A stretch of DNA of 64,000 bases from Streptomyces sp. WM6386 (GTDB lineage Bacteria; Actinomycetota; Actinomycetes; Streptomycetales; Streptomycetaceae), in the NCBI RefSeq assembly GCF_000972385.1, contig NZ_JXTE01000002.1:150885-214884 (forward strand), written 5' to 3'. Under the pieces are notes generated by a model. That model saw only the letters and a list, made by a program, of their open reading frames with translations, was not told where the DNA came from and made no database searches. Positions 62,035 to 64,000 of this stretch are shown in pieces (position 1 is the stretch's first letter; every line of letters begins with the position of its first letter). Made by a program: the position numbers and the translations under genes.

Positions 62035-62064
62035 GCGTGCTTGGGCTAGCGCGTGCTTGGGCTA
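62035..62064. repeat. Tandem 14-bp repeat before the ABC ATPase gene
   Basis: GCGTGCTTGGGCTA occurs at 62035-62048 and 62051-62064, with a 16-bp period. It lies 17-46 bp upstream of the ATPase start, in the leader or core promoter. Confidence 0.7.
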
Positions 62065-62205
62065 CGCATGGGGAGACCTTTACCGTCGCGCAAACTCATC
62101 GGTCGCGCACAGGGATTTCCGAGCGGATCCGCCCAATTACCGGGGGCCGCTCCGTCCGACGCCCGAGGGGACTGCGACCGGGGACGCAGGAGTAGCGTCC
62201 CCCTC

Positions 62206-63186
62206 ATGCGTGCGATCACGATTCCCGAACCTGGTGGGCCCGAGGCGCTGGTGTGGGACGAGGCCCCCGATCCGGTGCCCGGCGAGGGCGAGGTGCTGGT
62301 CGAGGTGGTGGCCAGCGCCGTCAACCGGGCCGACATCCTGCAGCGCCAGGGCTTCTACGACCCGCCGCCCGGCGCCTCCCCCCACCCCGGCCTGGAGTGC
62401 TCGGGCCGTGTCGTCGAGACCGGGCCCGGTGTCTCCGGCTGGGCGGTGGGCGACGAGGTGTGCGCGCTGCTGTCGGGCGGCGGGTACGCCGAGAAGGTCG
62501 TCGTGCCGGCCGGTCAGCTGCTGCCCGTACCCAAGGGCGTCGACCTCCGGCAGGCCGCCGCGCTGCCGGAGGTGACCTGCACGGTCTGGTCGAACGTCTT
62601 CATGATCTCCCACCTGCGCCCCGGCGAGACGCTGCTCGTGCACGGCGGCTCCAGCGGCATCGGCACGATGGCGATCCAGCTGGCGAAGGCCGTCGGTGCG
62701 AAGGTCGCGGTCACGGCCGGCACGAAGGAGAAGCTGGACCACTGTGCCGAGCTCGGCGCGGACATCCTGGTCAACTACCGGGAGCAGGACTTCGTGGCCG
62801 AGGTGAAGCAGGCGACCGGCGGTGCCGGAGCCGACGTGATCCTCGACAACATGGGTGCGAAGTACCTCGACCGCAATGTCCAGACCCTCGCCGTCAACGG
62901 GCGCCTCGCCATCATCGGCATGCAGGGCGGCATCAAGGGCGAACTGAACATCGCGGCGCTCCTGGCCAAGCGCGCCGCCATCAGCGCGACGTCGCTGCGC
63001 GCCCGTCCGCCGGCCGAGAAGACGGCGATCGTGGCGGCGGTACGGGAACACGTCTGGCCGCTGCTGGACGGGGGCCATGTCCGTCCGGTGGTGGACCGCG
63101 AGATCCCGATGAGCGACGCGGCGGCGGCGCACCGGGTGGTGGAGGAGAGCGGGCACGTGGGGAAGGTGCTGCTGGTCGTGGAGTAG
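62206..63186 (+). CDS. Zinc-independent NAD(P)H:quinone oxidoreductase (MDR family)
   Basis: A 326-residue medium-chain reductase of the quinone oxidoreductase/PIG3 type. The N-terminal GroES-like domain has NRADILQRQGFYDPPPGASP; the Rossmann domain has LLVHGGSSGIGTMAIQLAK. Structural-zinc cysteines are missing, as in this subfamily. A TAGCGT -10-like box ends 7 nt before the ATG, and the only ribosome-site-like AGGAG lies in the loop of a hairpin at 62180-62202, so a leaderless mRNA is plausible. Confidence 0.88.
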   Translation: MRAITIPEPGGPEALVWDEAPDPVPGEGEVLVEVVASAVNRADILQRQGFYDPPPGASPHPGLECSGRVVETGPGVSGWAVGDEVCALLSGGGYAEKVVVPAGQLLPVPKGVDLRQAAALPEVTCTVWSNVFMISHLRPGETLLVHGGSSGIGTMAIQLAKAVGAKVAVTAGTKEKLDHCAELGADILVNYREQDFVAEVKQATGGAGADVILDNMGAKYLDRNVQTLAVNGRLAIIGMQGGIKGELNIAALLAKRAAISATSLRARPPAEKTAIVAAVREHVWPLLDGGHVRPVVDREIPMSDAAAAHRVVEESGHVGKVLLVVE

Positions 63187-63218
63187 GGGTACGACGGGCA
63201 GGGCGGGCCTGAGGGCCC

Positions 63219-64000
63219 TCAACCCCGCCGCACCCGCAGGCCGACGAACGCGAGTCCCAGACCGAGCCCGATCAGGACCAGACCGCTGCCGAGCGGCAGG
63301 ATCCGCAGTACGGGCTCGGCGGGGCTCTCGGCACGGGTGACGGCCTGCCGCACGGGCCGCTGCGGTGGCGGGGAGGCGTTCGGTACGGCTTCCAGCGACG
63401 GCTCCGGTACGACGGTGGCGTCCCCGTCGGAGGGCTGCTCGGCCTCGCTCTCGCTCCCGACACCCGCACCGGCGTCCTCCTCGCCGGTCTCCGCCGTCTG
63501 CGCTGCCTCCCGCCGCCCCGGCCGCTCCCGCCCCTCACCCGCCCGGCTCCCGGCCCGGGACGGCTCGGCCGAGGGGGATGCGGTGGCTTTGGGGCGCAAA
63601 GCGGGCCCGACGTCGTGCAGCGCCGGCTCGGGCCGGGCGATCTCCGACTTCGGTGTCATCCTGCTGTCCGGTACCGCCGACGCGGTCGCGCTGTCCCGCG
63701 GCGCCGCTCGCCCTCCGGGCGTGGCCCGGCTGCCCGGCACCGCCGGTGTCGAGGGGACGTATCGCGATTCCGGGCCGGACGCACCGCCTCGCGCCCACCC
63801 CGTGGAGTAGGCCCTCCGGTCCGCCGCGGCCCCGCTCTCCTGCGCCGTGGGCGCGGACTCGCTCTTCCGTACCCCCCGTGGGGGCTCCCCGCCCCCCGCC
63901 CCCGCCGAGGGCTCAATCATCCTCCGGTCCGCCGCGGTCTCGCCTTCCTGCGCCCCCCGTGCGGGCACACGGCCTCGCGCCCCCGCCGACGATTCGACGC
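63219..64000 (-). CDS. Ser/Pro/Ala-rich membrane-anchored protein, 5' end outside the window
   Basis: The frame is open to the window edge, so the N-terminus is missing. At least 260 residues are visible, mostly low complexity, with a loosely repeated ATADRR/GGEPPRG-type segment near the edge. One C-terminal membrane helix (about the last 25 residues, GLVLIGLGLGLAFVGL) is followed by RVRRG. The composition suggests a disordered region outside or inside the membrane. No family is recognised; the GTG at 63968 could be a start but codons continue above it. Confidence 0.6.
   Translation of the reverse strand, partial: VESSAGARGRVPARGAQEGETAADRRMIEPSAGAGGGEPPRGVRKSESAPTAQESGAAADRRAYSTGWARGGASGPESRYVPSTPAVPGSRATPGGRAAPRDSATASAVPDSRMTPKSEIARPEPALHDVGPALRPKATASPSAEPSRAGSRAGEGRERPGRREAAQTAETGEEDAGAGVGSESEAEQPSDGDATVVPEPSLEAVPNASPPPQRPVRQAVTRAESPAEPVLRILPLGSGLVLIGLGLGLAFVGLRVRRG

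Overview
The window is a stretch of a high-GC actinomycete chromosome, almost certainly Streptomyces, lying just to one side of oriC. It opens inside gyrB, followed by gyrA and a DUF3566 membrane protein. It also holds several Streptomyces-typical genes (crgA, class E sortases, bkd genes with bkdR, DUF5324, a DLW-39 peptide), parS-type ParB sites, DnaA boxes, and many GTG starts with 1-4 nt stop/start overlaps. dnaA and dnaN are not in view, so oriC itself lies outside to the left.

Layout. 1-5460: gyrB (5' end cut by the window), gyrA, DUF3566 gene, tRNA promoter. 5461-13668: tRNA-Ile(GAT) carrying an actinomycete integrative and conjugative element (AICE) of the pSAM2/SLP1 type, bounded by a perfect 44-bp direct repeat (5492-5535 and 13625-13668). 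A minus-strand operon encodes a small regulator, an FtsK-type Tra translocase, Spd-type membrane and small Cys proteins, a RepSA-like initiator, Xis and Int. A divergent GntR/KorSA-like repressor faces it across a cluster of TCTAGA-cored operators. The right end holds a 64-bp-arm inverted repeat, one small membrane protein and integrase arm-site repeats. 13669-20000: small exported or membrane proteins, a Ser/Thr kinase, an HTH protein, tRNA-Ala(TGC) and a DUF5324 protein.

20364-27540: cyclophilin, rhomboid protease, a DnaA-box cluster, crgA, then a DUF881-sortase-small membrane protein-pabA-srtE1-srtE2 operon. A secreted SapA-like protein follows. 27541-35733 (minus): the conserved growth and division operon pknB-pbpA-ftsW/rodA-pstP-FHA-fhaA. 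This pairs a PASTA kinase and its PP2C phosphatase with SEDS/PBP peptidoglycan synthases and FHA phospho-readers. 36208-40704: tRNA-Leu(CAG), a divergent azoreductase/HxlR pair, and DUF2252, J-domain and rhodanese proteins.

40730-52566: aromatic and acyl-CoA catabolism. It contains an acyl-CoA dehydrogenase with a KstR-like operator, the phenylacetyl-CoA epoxidase operon paaABCDE, paaN, a paaH-type dehydrogenase and a TetR regulator. Interposed is an SdpA/SdpB-like pair (DUF5819 plus HTTM) with a SpoU methyltransferase. Matching ACCG-N2-CG-N2-CGGT sites lie before paaA and between paaN and paaH, with a one-mismatch copy before the branched-chain ketoacid dehydrogenase operon bkdABC. 52623-64000: bkdR, bkdABC, mobA-like and moeA molybdenum cofactor genes, a K+ channel whose start overlaps a parS site, an ABC-2 exporter, a quinone oxidoreductase, and the 3' part of a Ser/Pro-rich membrane protein.

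The most noteworthy signals are the AICE and its structured right end, the parS and DnaA-box landscape, the shared PaaR-type operators including the one at bkd, and the SdpAB-like pair. All identifications are from reading the sequence and from family knowledge; no database search was run.
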